Below, in pieces: positions 1-11,583 of a DNA stretch of 64,000 nucleotides. The notes beneath the pieces are model-generated. The model did no database searches. It worked only from the letters and a program-made list of their open reading frames with translations, and was not told where the DNA came from. Source of the DNA: Mangifera indica (Eukaryota; Streptophyta; Magnoliopsida; Sapindales; Anacardiaceae); NCBI RefSeq assembly GCF_011075055.1, contig NC_058152.1, forward strand, positions 6,882,001-6,946,000. Direction: 5' to 3'. A program made the translations under genes and the position numbers. How positions within the stretch are numbered: the first letter of the stretch is position 1; each line of letters begins with the position of its first letter.

Positions 1-2400
1 CTACATCACACACAATCTCATCTTGGTAATGCTTGCCAATGAAGAAGGAAACAAATACTTGTTTGGCCACTCGGAGGCTGGTCCCATTTCTTAACCATTA
101 GAGCTTATATGGTTAAGGATAAGGTATGGTAGACAATCCAAGTTTCTCCACTAATGTAGATGAAGCCATATTTGCACAACTTTCACTATTTATAATCAAA
201 GAACACACATTGCCTCCAATAGTGTATTTTGATTGGAAACTTTGGAGCCTTTGTTCCTCATGTGGAAAGGACTTAGAATGCAATGCTCTTCTAATCACTA
301 ATATCTCTCTTTCATTAGCCCTTTGCATGACCTCTTCTTCTTCTTATTCGGTAGCTCTATCTTTATGGCCATAATCTACATTTTCTTCATCCTTTTGAAG
401 AGATTCTTCAATAGCTTGAATCTCTATCAATGAAAAAGTTCTTCTATTTGGGCATTCGGTTTGGAAGTGTCCACAGCCTTGGCATTTCAAGCACTTTTTA
501 TTGGAGAGATCAAGTTTTCCCATAGTTGGTTTGTTCTTGCTAGGTTCTACTACCTTTTCTTTCCCTTTCTCCTTGGAAGTGATTTCGGTAGCCTTATAGT
601 TGGATAGGGAACCCTTTTGAAAGGTGGTTCCCTTGTTGAAAAGAGGACTTTTGTATAATAAAGTCCCTTTGGTAAATGGCTTGGCAACCGTAGACTTCAT
701 GGCCTTCTTTTGCTTCTCCACCTTAACAGCCAACTTACAAACATCTTCAAAGGTGCAATATGGTTGCAATTATACCATATGAGCAATGTTTTGGTTTAAA
801 CTACTAATGAATCTTGCAATGGTTTGCTCTTTCACTTCCGACAGCTCACTTCTCATTAATAGCTTCTCAAACTCCCTTATGTAATGCTCTACTCCATCAC
901 TTTCTTGCTTAAGGGTGTGTAGCTTAAGGTAAAGATCTTGTTTATGGTTGTCCGGAAGGAATCTTCTCTTCATAAGCTTCTTTAGTTTCTCCCAAGATCT
1001 CACTCTTTCTTTACTATCTTTTTCCCTTTGTTTCTTAAGATTTTCCCACCACAAGGATGCATAATCCTTGAATTTCAAGATGGCAAGTTTACATTTCTTC
1101 TCATCCGAATAACCTTTATATTCAAAAACTTTCTCTATAGTATGTAACCAATCAACAAAATCATCCGAACTCATGCTCCCTTCAAATTCCAGAATTTCAA
1201 TCCTTAAACCCCTATCATTATCCTTTTCTCTCCTAGGTGGCCTCTCTTGTTCTTCCTCACTTGAATAATCATGAAGCATCAATTCCTCCCTATGATGTCT
1301 AAGAGGAGGAGGGGAAGGTCTAATATGTCTTCTTGGTTGATGTAGTTGGGTTGGGTGAGGTGGAGGAGGGGGTATTGGGCTTTGTGTTGAAGTTTGGGGT
1401 TGTGATAAGGGTGTCTGACTTTGAGTGAGGGTCAAGTCCCTCATCATTTGCATCATTTGATTCATTTGGTCCTTAATGGCCCTAAGTTCTCCTTGACCTC
1501 TTCTTTTAATGCCATGTTGGCAAATTCTTAAGGATGAAGGGATGAGGATGAAGTTCTTTTATGGGACATTTGTGGTAATGGCTAGTAGGTAAAGGTTAAT
1601 GGTTATTAGTGTTTAAGGGTTGGGGTGAGTATTGGTAAGTTTTTAGGTTAAGGAAGGTTTGTGTTCAAGGCAAATTAAGATTCTGTGAACAATAATTTGT
1701 AGTGAACAATAAATTCTTCACATTTTGGATTTCAAGGGAAACAAGAAAGTTAACCAAGGCATAAAGGAAATTTCCACCAACCTTGGGATCTTCCACCACC
1801 AATTCTTCCTCCAAGATGAATTGGATAAAAGAACAAGCAACTAAAGAAAATCTACAAAGCTTTACTTGAGAATTTCATTATCAAGAAGTTTAGCCTTTAC
1901 AAGTGAAAATCCACTTTCATATACAAGAGCAAGTGACGGCAAAAATTGGGCATTAATTTGACATGGAAGATTTTCCCTTCATTTAAGCTTAGCCATTCAT
2001 TCAATACTAAGGCCATACCATATTAATTGAAGAAAACAACAAAAGGGAACAACTTTTCCCTAAAAGGTGGAATTATGTCCACCAACTAAAGTTACTTGCT
2101 TCCCTTTTAGTTGCAATCCAACTAAATGGGCTTCATGGCATCTTGGGCTCCATTTAAGTGATGGAGGGTTGTCTCATCTACTTGGGCTTCAAGTGGGCTT
2201 GTAGTTGGCTTCTTGGACTCCTTTAAGCTTCCATTTCATTAAGGTCTTAGATGCAAGTAATGAGATTGCACCCAAAAGTAAAGTTGGGCTAAGGTGGAAA
2301 GAGCAATGAATCTTTAAGCTTGCATGAAGCTAATTCTTCATTCTCAATAGTGGCTTGAGCCAAATGGAGATTTGATAGAGACTTGGAAGCTAGGGTTGGA
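1..2400 (-). mobile_element. Ty3/gypsy LTR retrotransposon, 5' part (decayed, cut by window edge)
   Basis: The minus strand carries a gypsy-type gag followed by the start of an aspartic protease at 1465-113; the rest of pol would lie beyond base 1. The stretch 1500-2400 has no reading frame and should be the leader and 5' LTR, but I could not fix LTR ends or a primer binding site. Near 2400-2470 the sequence changes to the copia remnant next door. The call rests on the gag and CCHC signatures. Confidence 0.7.
113..1465 (-). pseudogene. gypsy gag-protease reading frame with two nonsense codons
   Basis: Three open stretches (1465-773, 769-347, 343-113) lie in one frame, separated by TAA codons at 772-770 and 346-344. 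The first holds the retrotransposon gag core, with a proline-rich N-terminus, the motif FEGSMSSDDFVDWLHTIEKV and a basic C-terminal part. The second has a CCHC zinc knuckle (CLKCQGCGHFQTEC). The third matches the start of the aspartic protease found in gypsy polyproteins, but the usual catalytic Asp-Ser/Gly-Gly is replaced by Asn-Ser-Glu (INSESCANMAS). The nonsense codons and lost catalytic Asp show the copy is dead. Intact homologues form the virus-like particle and process the polyprotein. Confidence 0.8.
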
Positions 2401-2479
2401 GAGGTAGCCGAAAATACATCACATAGTGGGTACTCGGTTAAGTATATAAGTTGCAGTCAATAGAGTATCTCCTCAATAC

Positions 2480-4260
2480 GAAATTAAAAGATTCATTTGC
2501 GCCATCATAAACCTAACCATTTCTAATAAAGTTTAGTTCCTTTTCTCTACTATACTAGTTTGTTGCAAAGCTCTTGGAATCATTAGTTGCCTTATATTTC
2601 TTTTTCTATTACATAATTCCTTCAATTCAGTAGATAGATATTCAAGGTCTCAATCAGTTCTTAAGGTTTTTATTCTTTTGTCTAGTTGATTCTCAACCTT
2701 ATTTATATAACATCTAAAACAATCTATTGCTTTTGACTTATGGGAGATCAAATAGACATACCCAAAAAGTGAATAATCATTTATGAAAGTGATGAAATAT
2801 AATTCTTCTTTTCTAGCTCTGACATTCACGGGACTGTAAACATCTGACTATATAAGATACAAAGGAATCTCAGCTCTAATAGTTTTGCTAAAAGGTTTTC
2901 TAGCAGTTTTTCCTGCTAAGCAATGCTTACAAATAGGTAGATCTAATTTCATGACAAGTCTAATAAACCTTCATGGGCCAGCCTATTTATTCTTTCTTGG
3001 CCAATATGCCCTAATCTAGTATATCATTTATTTGCATCCACATCTAGACTACTAGGAGTTGCAAATAATGAAAAAAATAATAGAATTATCATTATTACAA
3101 AATAGGGTGTCTAACATCATAGAACCTTTAGACAGAAATCCAGATCCATAAAATATATTATCATAATAAAGTTTAACCAAGTTCTTATAGAAAGTTACAC
3201 AATATCCTGGTTTTAACAAAACCATTACAAAGACCAAATTTCATTGAATTTTTGGAGCATACAAGACATCATGTAAGTATAAGGTTTGACCACCACGCAA
3301 AACCAATTTGCATGTGCCCATTTATTTCACTTCAACTTTAGTATTATTCCTACATAAATTTGTCGTGTTTCCCTCAATATTCAACAAAATTCCACGAAAG
3401 CGTCTCTCTTACGAGCTATATAGTCTATGGCTTCTGAGTCTACAGTCCACATAGGATGAGATTCATTTAAGAAAACAGTATTGGAAACATAAATCTCACA
3501 TTTTGAGACAAAATAAGGTAATACCTTCTTCAGCTCTATGCATTCACAAGCGAAGTGACCTTTGTTTCCATAGTTATAATAGGTCAATTTTGTTTATCTC
3601 TTTTCCTAGTGTGCTTGCCTTTTTTGTGCTTGAACTGCTTATTTTTGTTCACAAGTCCTTGGATAATCTCTTTCCTTTTTCTAAATTTTTACTATTTTCT
3701 TTATAGCCAGAAAACTTCCTTGAGCTGGACTCTGCAATATATGCATGAGTATTTGATCTAACAACTTCTAGATGCTCAGCTTATAGTTCAAGATGGTAAA
3801 CAATCTTATCAAAAGTCCTAATGTTGTCATTGTGAGGCATGTTGACTTTCATATGTTCCTAATTATCAAGTAAAGATCATATAATAACCTAAACTTGTTT
3901 TTCATCACCTAGATCATGCCTAGCCTCCTTCAGCTGAGTTATCATGTTTGACATTTCCCTTAGATGTTGTTTCATTGGTTTATTGGAAACTTTCTTATAC
4001 ATATCGAACTTGATAGTCAACTGCCTCACACTTTGCTGATTTGGGAAAATAAAAAAAGCTGTAAATTTTCTTTTGTTTATAACAATGTTTTACTCTTCTG
4101 CTTTTTGTAACTCATACACACAATCCTAGAAATTCAATACTTTATTGTCATCCTAGATAATATTAGTAATTATATTAGTCTAATGATCAGGCGTCGACAT
4201 CAATAGTTCATATATCTTTTCATTATGAGCTAGGTATAGTAGTCTTTAGTCAACATGTTT
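2480..4260 (-). pseudogene. copia gag/protease/integrase remnant
   Basis: The minus-strand translation is broken into short frames. At 3587-3381 a knuckle (YYNYGNKGHFACEC) is followed by the protease region MWTVDSEAIDYI, where the catalytic Asp-Ser-Gly has become Asp-Ser-Glu. Around 3060-2480 fragments of GAG-pre-integrase (cysteine-containing ICKHCLAGK type) and the integrase start (EELYFITFINDYS) can be read across several stops. No intact reading frame is left. It is transposon-derived, not a host gene. Confidence 0.7.
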
Positions 4261-5227
4261 ATCCTATATATGACCAACAAATGGACAATAATAAATTACA
4301 CATGTATAACATTATAAACAACACATGTTCACATGTTTAGCAATGTATAATTCAAAACCATGATCCAAATAACACCTATAAGTGTTTAATTCATACAAAA
4401 ACAGATTACACAGAATAAAATATGAGTCTATACAAGCTATCAAACATACACAAAAGCATGCACACACTCACACGTATTGAAAAATTGGCTTACCAGCTAC
4501 CACGTGCCAAAGAACATATCTTATACGCCCTCACGCATCACTATATGCTAGAACAAAGTAATCACACACCTTCACATGCCAGTGATAGTTTTCACGTGTC
4601 GGTCAAATGTTGACCATTGATCGATCGAGTGTTGACAATCTAACTAGTGGGTTAAGACCTAGGTCAGGTCAACCTGATTGACTAAATGCTTTGACCTATT
4701 GACCGATAGGTTTTAACCAACCCATTGACCAACAGGTTAGGTAATCGGGTTTTTCTAACCTAATTTTAACCTGCGATACAATATGAACCATAGGCATTTC
4801 AACAACAAAATTGGTCATTTTCCAGCCATCCAACGATGGCAATTTCATAGGGCCTTTGAAGCCCATGACTCAATAATTCATATCCATGTATTTCCAGTGA
4901 AAAGTTCACCAGATTTCGATGAATTCAATGCATGAACATCCCGGTTTTAGGTTAAAAACTTGCCACTAAAAGTCGATTAAATTCATGCGAATTTGGTAAA
5001 ATCTTTTATAACTGAACATGCATCTCATGTCCCAAATTCATCCTAACATAATTCTAGGCATCAATTTCACAAAATTACAACGAATCTATCAACAATTAAA
5101 ACACGTTTGTATGCATTTATATTAAAATTAGGCAATGTTCATGACAATAAATTTCTAATCTTGCTTCAGAATCATGTTTAGGTCACCAATATCACAATCA
5201 AACATATAAAATAGACTCTGATACCAA

Positions 5228-5576
5228 TGTTAGCAAAAATTAAAATGGTTTGATATTTGAAATTTTAATGATGATTGGTGATTCAATGCACTTCAATTAG
5301 AAATCCACAACACACTTTACTTGATTTGCCTTTTTGTTTTTTGTGAAGATTTTACAGATGAAGAAAAGCAATATATTAAGAGCATTTTTTGAGAGTTATG
5401 AACGCCAGGATTGCACCTCAATAGAAGTTACACAATTTTATTAAAGTGAGAGTGTGGCAGTTAACTTCAATAACTGCCAAGGGCAAATGAGTTATTTTTA
5501 TTTATAAAGGTTAATTATATTATCTTTTAACCCTAATGGATTGGGTCAACCCATCATGGGTGGACCAGATCCAATA
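5228..5576 (-). repeat. copia element A 5' LTR and adjacent primer binding site
   Basis: On the minus strand this LTR starts TATTGGATCTGG and ends GCTAACA, directly followed by the Met-tRNA primer site at 5226-5217. Blocks near its start and middle align with the LTRs at 57227 and 60165, including the shared words CCACCCATGAT and TTAACC. No second LTR of this element is in the window. Confidence 0.7.
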
Positions 5577-6087
5577 CTTGATTTAAACTAAACTTCTCAA
5601 ATAGAAATTCTCACTCCACATTCCTAAGGCTTGCTACATGGCTCCACATAATCATACTTGTCCATATCATCATACCATGTTGCCAAATAAGTTTTCATGT
5701 CATATGTCATGTTATCCTCAGTTGCCATATCATGTGTCATGTCATCCTCTAGTGTTTGGCTTGTTCTTTCCATATTTTTTATGTTTTCCACCCTACTAAC
5801 TTGTTCCATGAGTCTTTAGTGTCATCAATGTTGTTTTTCTTTTCATTCACTTTTTTCACCCAACCTCCCTCTTTTATTTTCATGTCTTAGTCTTGCTTTC
5901 CTTCCTCAAGTTGAATGCCTTGGTTCCCAATCAAAGAAAGCCAACAAGATGCCAATTATCCATCCGAAGAAAGGTATTTTCCCTATTCCTTATTTGGCGC
6001 TTGATTCTTGTTTTCCTATCTTATTTATCTTTAGTAGTTTTTTTCCAACACTAAGGACTATCACTAAAGGTCTTGATCTCCTGAATA
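5577..6087. other. intergenic, nothing recognised
   Basis: AT-rich sequence between the copia LTR and the FAR1-carrying element. A run of imperfect repeats of CATGTCAT/CATATCATG words lies at 5690-5745. Only short open frames without family resemblance are seen. Confidence 0.5.
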
Positions 6088-6095
6088 CTTTTACC

Positions 6096-7567
6096 CAAGA
6101 TTTTCAAAACCGGACTGAGATAAAAACCGTTTTAAGTACTAGTTTCGATTAGACCGGTTGAACCATTTGAACTGGTCGATTGGACCGTTTGGACCGGTTT
6201 TATGTAAAAACCTAAAAAAATTATGTTTAATTAGTAATTATATATGTTTTACACAGTAAATTTTATATTGTGCATAATTTTTAATTTTTACAATTAACAA
6301 AATATATGCATTATTGAACATAAATATAATAAGTAATAATAATTAACTTTGTATCAAAACAAAACATATACATAAAACAAATCCAATTCTACAAACACAT
6401 GTACTATTAATTATTAAACACTAAAACAAATTAGAAATCTAATATATGCATTAAATAAAATATAAAATCAACTAATCAATATAACCATTATTAAACAAAT
6501 AATATTCAATTCAACATTTAACAAAACATATGAGACATGGCGATGAGAACGAAGGCAATGAACCTTATCGGGGGGAACCAATTCATGGTTGTGTTCCTTA
6601 ACAAAAGAAGAAACGACCTTATCTACTAGAATCTTGAATTTTGACAACCAACATAAACTTACAACTAACACGAGTCTCGGCACGAGGATGCTTCACACTA
6701 GCATCACTTCCAGCTTTGTCTTTATCTTTATCTTTATCGACCCTAAACCCCTCCTTGGCGCAAACAAAGGACCTCTGAATGATGGCACCATCACGGCAAG
6801 AACGACGAGACATACTAACGCGAGTGTTGAAACCAACACGCTGAGCATAAGAGTTGTAGAAGGCCTTGGCAGCCTCTTCAGATTCGAATTGCATACCCTC
6901 AAAAGGTTCGAGATTAGAGTCAGGTTGAGGGAGGGAAATAAAGAAGTGGATTGAATCTTGAGGGATGAGGTTGTCATCATAGATGTTAATGTTCTCATCA
7001 AGAGTATGCATCTCCATTTGCATCAACTCTATTGGAATTAATCAATCAAAACCCAGAAATTTAATGAAATTTAAAAAAAAAATTACAAAGAAAGAACACA
7101 ACTGACCCGTAAATCCATAAACGTTAATCCTTCAGTAGTAGCTTTATTCATAATTTTTTATTTAGTAACTAGAGAAGTTGATTTGCTTGGGTCTTGCGTG
7201 TTTCAGTGGATATTTGCAGACTGAATCAGGAGACTGTACTGAGAAAAGATAAAGGAAAGAATGACCAAAGTCTTCATATATGGTCAAACAAATATTAAAT
7301 CATTCAATATTTTATTAATAACACCAATCCATTCTGCGTCTATGTGCATGCAAGGAACAGGAAAAAAAACAGTGTTTATATATAGCTTTGAATCGGATTC
7401 TGCAGGACCGGGTTGGACTGCGGTTCAGGAAAGACCCAACGGTTTAACTGCGGTCCAATCCGATTTTTACACTAAAATGGTTTATCCTTCAATAGTACTT
7501 GGCTACAATGTCGGTTCACAGACTAACCGGTTCAATCGATCGGTCCGGTCCAGTTTTTAAAACCATG
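6096..7567. mobile_element. TIR DNA transposon (non-autonomous) carrying a FAR1 gene fragment
   Basis: The left end reads CAAGATTTTCAAAACCGGAC; the right end, reverse-complemented, reads CATGGTTTTAAAAACTGGAC. A perfect 8-bp target-site duplication CTTTTACC sits at 6088-6095 and 7568-7575. Both subterminal regions are rich in ACCGGTT/GGACCGG words (6109-6205 and 7400-7560). The interior holds a FAR1-type DNA-binding-domain fragment on the minus strand and no transposase. An 8-bp duplication fits hAT or Mutator-like superfamilies. This makes it a gene-fragment-capturing element of the Pack type, or a deletion derivative of an element encoding a FAR1/MuDR-like protein. Confidence 0.75.
6468..7026 (-). 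pseudogene. FAR1/FHY3-type DNA-binding domain, frameshifted and truncated
   Basis: The 135-codon frame 7026-6619 contains the start of the FAR1 domain, with FEGMQFESEEAAKAFYNSYA, an RSFVCAKEG segment and CKFMLVV. It stops at 6621-6619. The expected continuation with the zinc-binding EHNHEL and LRSHRHV motifs follows in another frame (about 6640-6510), so a single-base indel near 6620 broke it. Family members are transposase-derived transcription factors (light signalling in FAR1/FHY3) or Mutator-type transposases. The MULE transposase core, SWIM finger and remaining C-terminus are absent. The long conserved frame upstream of the shift suggests fairly recent decay. It lies wholly inside the TIR element at 6096-7567. 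Confidence 0.8.
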
Positions 7568-7575
7568 CTTTTACC

Positions 7576-8433
7576 TTCAAGACAATTAATTTTGATCCAA
7601 TTTATCCATATGAATGGGCTCTTGATTTGGACAAGATTATAGAGATTTTTTGTTAGATAAATGATATTCACCGAGTGAATATTATCCATTTAACGAGAAG
7701 TGTTACCCATGCCCTTTTGGATGTTATTCACTTTTGTGTATTTGATCACCTTCTTTAAAAGGTTTAACCAACATTCTAATGATCACACATGTTTGACTTA
7801 CAAACATAATGACTAGAGTTGGTTTACTTGTGAAAATTAGTTATAGCACTAGCACTTAGGGGTATTAAGCGAACATTATTATTTTGATTTGAGGCATACT
7901 TTGTGCATCTACAAACATTATCCATTGATTATCATTCTCACTTTAGGACTCAATGACTCGAGTTACCTTACCTATTGTAATTAGATGAAAGGTTTGCATA
8001 AGGCATTAGTTCATAGACAATATCCGCCTAATAAAAGTCTTCTCCCATAAGTCATTCACCTTCCTTGGAAATGCTTGATAGATATACAAGTGGTCATGCA
8101 TGGTTGGCCTTGAGGTTGGCTACTCAAAACTACTTATCTTTGCATCAGTTGATCTTAAACTATTGTTAGACTTGTTAATGCTTTTAATGGGCAACTACTT
8201 GCCTAAGTTGTGTTGTTTATTGGGCATGGTTTAGTGTCCGACACACAAAAATATTTGATGTCTACTCTATGCTAGGACACAACAAGCTTAAGATACAAAG
8301 CACACTAAAAGGTTCCCATATCTTTCACTTAGTAATGTAACCTTTACTAACCAATGAGTGTGTTATAGAAAAACGACAAGAGTTCCCCTATTTTAGAGGG
8401 TTCGGGGAATTTTTTTTCTTTTTAATTATGCCC
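7576..8433. other. intergenic, nothing recognised
   Basis: AT-rich sequence without long open frames or recognisable domains on either strand. It ends just before the TGTAACAC terminus of the LTR-like element at 8434. Confidence 0.5.
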
Positions 8434-10555
8434 TGTAACACTCTCAATTAGTAATTCACATAAATCAGTCCTACCAACCGACTGGATTTTCAATCAATTT
8501 TATCAAAGTTAATAAAATAAGCACATAATAATAACCATCATAAAAATTATCACCCACATAAGCTTTACAACCAATTTTCATAACTAGCCATATATATATA
8601 TACATATATAGATATAGCTATACACAATCATATATATATACATATAGGAAACAAAATTATAGTGCCTTTCTCCCTTAGCCTCATGTCTCACTAGTGCTCC
8701 CCGGGAACCTTTGCTGTAACTCTTTACCTGTAAAATATTAAATTAAACAAAGTGAGCAACCACGGCTCAGTAAGAAAATCATATTCAATACTCAAAGTAT
8801 TTTATACCAATACTAATCTCTTCTATACTCAACGTGTCTGAGCTCTTTACAACACAATAATTAACACAGAACACGCATTAAACACATATTATAATTCTTT
8901 TCTTTCACCTATTTATTCATTTCCTTACTATACAGATATGATTCACTCGTTCTGATTTATGCATATACGAGTGCCATGACTTTTCAATTTTCTGATCGTA
9001 CATCTTTCTCAACTCTTTATCAGTCACATAGGCTTACATGTATAGTTCTAAAGCAATTTACTTTCATAAAATATTTTCTAATTCTTTCTCTTTTTTTTTT
9101 AATTTATTTATTGATCGATCTAGACTACATATGACAGTTCTTGTAGTCACCATAAAAGGTACAATTCTATCTTACACGCATATTTTATTTTATTTTATTT
9201 TTGCTGTCCACACAGTACAACTAATTTTTTTTGTTTGCTGTCCACACAGTACAACTAATATTTTTCTTTGTTGTCCACACAGTACAGCTAATATTTTTTT
9301 TTGTTATCCACACAGTACAACCGATATTTTTCTTTGTTGTCCACACAGTATAGCTCGCATGTAAGGATTTCAATTATGCTTTTTGTTTTTTTGTATCATA
9401 TGAGTCATTATAAAACCAAAAATACTTGTTTTCCATTTTCTGAAAACTTGCATAACTTAGAAAATGTTTTTCCTCTTTCTTTATTTTTTTCTCTGAATCA
9501 TACATATGCTATGATTTCTTATATATGCATGTATAATCATAATATGAAATATGTCCATTCATCATTTTCCCATATTCTTTTCACTCCTTATCAAGCATCA
9601 TATTATTTTCTCATGCATTTATATATATCTCATGCATCAAATTATTTCAAAATATATAATATAGATTTAATATAAAGGCTATTCCACATATCATGCACAT
9701 AATTAAGCAAAAATTAACTTAATGCAAATTCTTTCATCAATTCATCATTTCTCATATATTCAACACACCAAAATCCACAAAACTAACCCTAGGAATGTGA
9801 AATGTCTAAAATACCCTTATGGCCAAAAATTACATCATGATTCCTAATGAATTTCTTTATCCTTAATTCTAATATCTTACACACTTATATAAGTAAAAGT
9901 TATTTAAATAACCTAACTCAAATTTACTTCAAGTATGTAAAGTATGAAATTCTTACCTTTTCTTTGTCAAATAGGTGATTTAAGCTTATTCACCTTCCTT
10001 TCTTCTTCTTGGCAATCTTAATCAACCAAAAATATAATCATCCATCAAAACTCTAAATTTCACATTTCTTAAAAATTAAATTTCTTACCTTAGAACTGAT
10101 CAGAATTGATAGATCTACACTTTTTATAACTGGAGACACTGGAAATTAGGTGGTTTAGCTAGGTTTTTAGATGAATTTTGCTTAAGGGAAAAGTTTAGTT
10201 AAAATGGTGGAGGCTCTCGGCTAAATGAAGAAGAAAATGAATAGGGTATATGTTTTATAAGTCTTTTGGACCATTTTGCCCTTAATCTTTTCCATAAATA
10301 ACTATTTTATCCTTAGTCAATTACCAAAAACCCTTAGCACCACCATATAATTTCAAGTGTGCCATTCAATTTTTATTCCCACTTTGTCCCTTAATTCCTT
10401 CTAAAATGACCATTTTACCCCCTTTAAAAATTATTGCTTATTTAGTAGTTTTCTATAATTCTTTTGCAATTTCTTTAAACAACAAGTTATAAAATCAACT
10501 CTAGCGGTAATTTTGGAAGTGGAGTTTACTGAATTACCTGAATTCGGGTGTTACA
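8434..10555 (-). mobile_element. LTR-like element or solo LTR, 2.1 kb
   Basis: The two ends form an 8-bp inverted repeat with TG...CA borders (TGTAACAC at 8434, GTGTTACA ending 10555), as in LTRs. The segment CGGCTCAGTAAGAAAAT (about 8763-8779) is of a kind often seen inside plant LTRs. No gag or pol is found on either side, so a solo LTR is the simplest reading. The 5 bases outside the ends do not match, so no target-site duplication supports it. It includes a minisatellite at 9204-9360. Confidence 0.45.
9204..9360 (+). repeat. 33-35 bp minisatellite, five units
   Basis: Five head-to-tail copies of a unit containing TGTCCACACAGTACAACTAA followed by a T-rich tail start near 9204, 9238, 9271, 9305 and 9338. 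Spacing is 33-34 bp. Units differ by a few substitutions and by T-run length. Confidence 0.85.
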
Positions 10556-11574
10556 GGTAATGTTTTGTCATTATTATTATTGTCAAGAGTGACTAGTAGT
10601 TGGACAAGGGGCAAATGCTAATGAGATTGTTTCCTTTCGAAAGATAGGTCCCTTTCATGAAAAAAGTAATGTTGGGGTGATGTTGCATATATGTTAGAAG
10701 GTGTTAGAGAGATCACCCATTGTTGGTTTAGGTTGGGTATCTGCACTGCTAGTTGCTACATTTCATCTGTTGTGATTAGTTGACTATGAGAAACAATGTT
10801 TAGGCTATCCCAAAATAGAGTTGGACTCTTTGGATATTTAGTCGTCCAAGGCTCATTTATGCAACCTTTTGTGGTCCATTAGGGAAGATTAGTATGCCAA
10901 AGATTGACAAGTGATGGATGTCTATGACAATGAAGCATTTCCTCTAGCTCTAAATTGGATTTTTGACTTTTTGTCACTAACTGATATGTGTAATTTAGAG
11001 TTTTGCGTAAGATAAATTATGATAGTAGTGCTAATGATCAGTTAATGAATTTTGATATCCATTATGATGATATAAAACAATTATAAACAAAAAAAAAATA
11101 AACATAAATTTTAATTGGGGTATAATATCGTACATTTTATAAATCTCACCTAAATATTTAAAATACGATATATATTTAATATGGCAGTTGCTCCATCAAT
11201 GTGGGCCAATGAAAGCAAATTTTCAACATTAGCTGCCACTTAAAGTCTATTTTCACAATGCTTTCAAGTATGAAAGCCTTTTGTTGCGCCATATGTTTTA
11301 CGAGGATCTATTTACAAGAATGTTATGTAATTTTATTGACAATGAAAAGAAAGAAATTAAACCCATAAATTTAATAGCATTGTAAGCTTAAAATGTAAAG
11401 TCGATTGGGTCATTTGGCATGAAATAGAGTATATAATAAAAAAAATTCATGTGAGAAATAGATGGCAGATTAATATAAAATTACTGATTAGACAAACATA
11501 TCGCTTACACACTTTTCCGCATTCTTTTTTTTTTAAATGATATTTTGGGGCATAGAATTTGATGTTGTTGGTCT
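10556..11574. other. intergenic, nothing recognised
   Basis: AT-rich with no long open frame. An A-run at about 11090 and T-run at 11525 flank low-complexity sequence. No family was recognised. Confidence 0.5.
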
Positions 11575-11583
11575 TTGTTATTA

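Larger units (their letters stand above)
2470..5576 (-). mobile_element. Ty1/copia retrotransposon remnant (element A), 3' half missing
   Basis: Read on the minus strand, the order is a 349-bp LTR (5576-5228), a primer binding site for initiator Met-tRNA (TGGTATCAGA, 5226-5217), an untranslated leader with repeated GGTCAA/TTGACC-type words (about 4600-4760), decayed gag (about 4260-3600), zinc knuckle and protease (about 3590-3380), and GAG-pre-integrase/integrase (about 3060-2480). Reverse transcriptase, RNase H and the 3' LTR are absent. The leader and LTR resemble element D at 57.2-60.6 kb, so both belong to one family. Confidence 0.75.

Noticed and set aside
9204..9360. Regularly spaced short repeats suggesting a CRISPR-like array
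   Set aside because: The units are contiguous with T-run variation, not repeat-spacer, and the genome is a plant nuclear one.
9038..9364. 108-codon frame with repeated CCPHST motifs
   Set aside because: The repeats come from the 33-bp minisatellite; the frame has no independent support.
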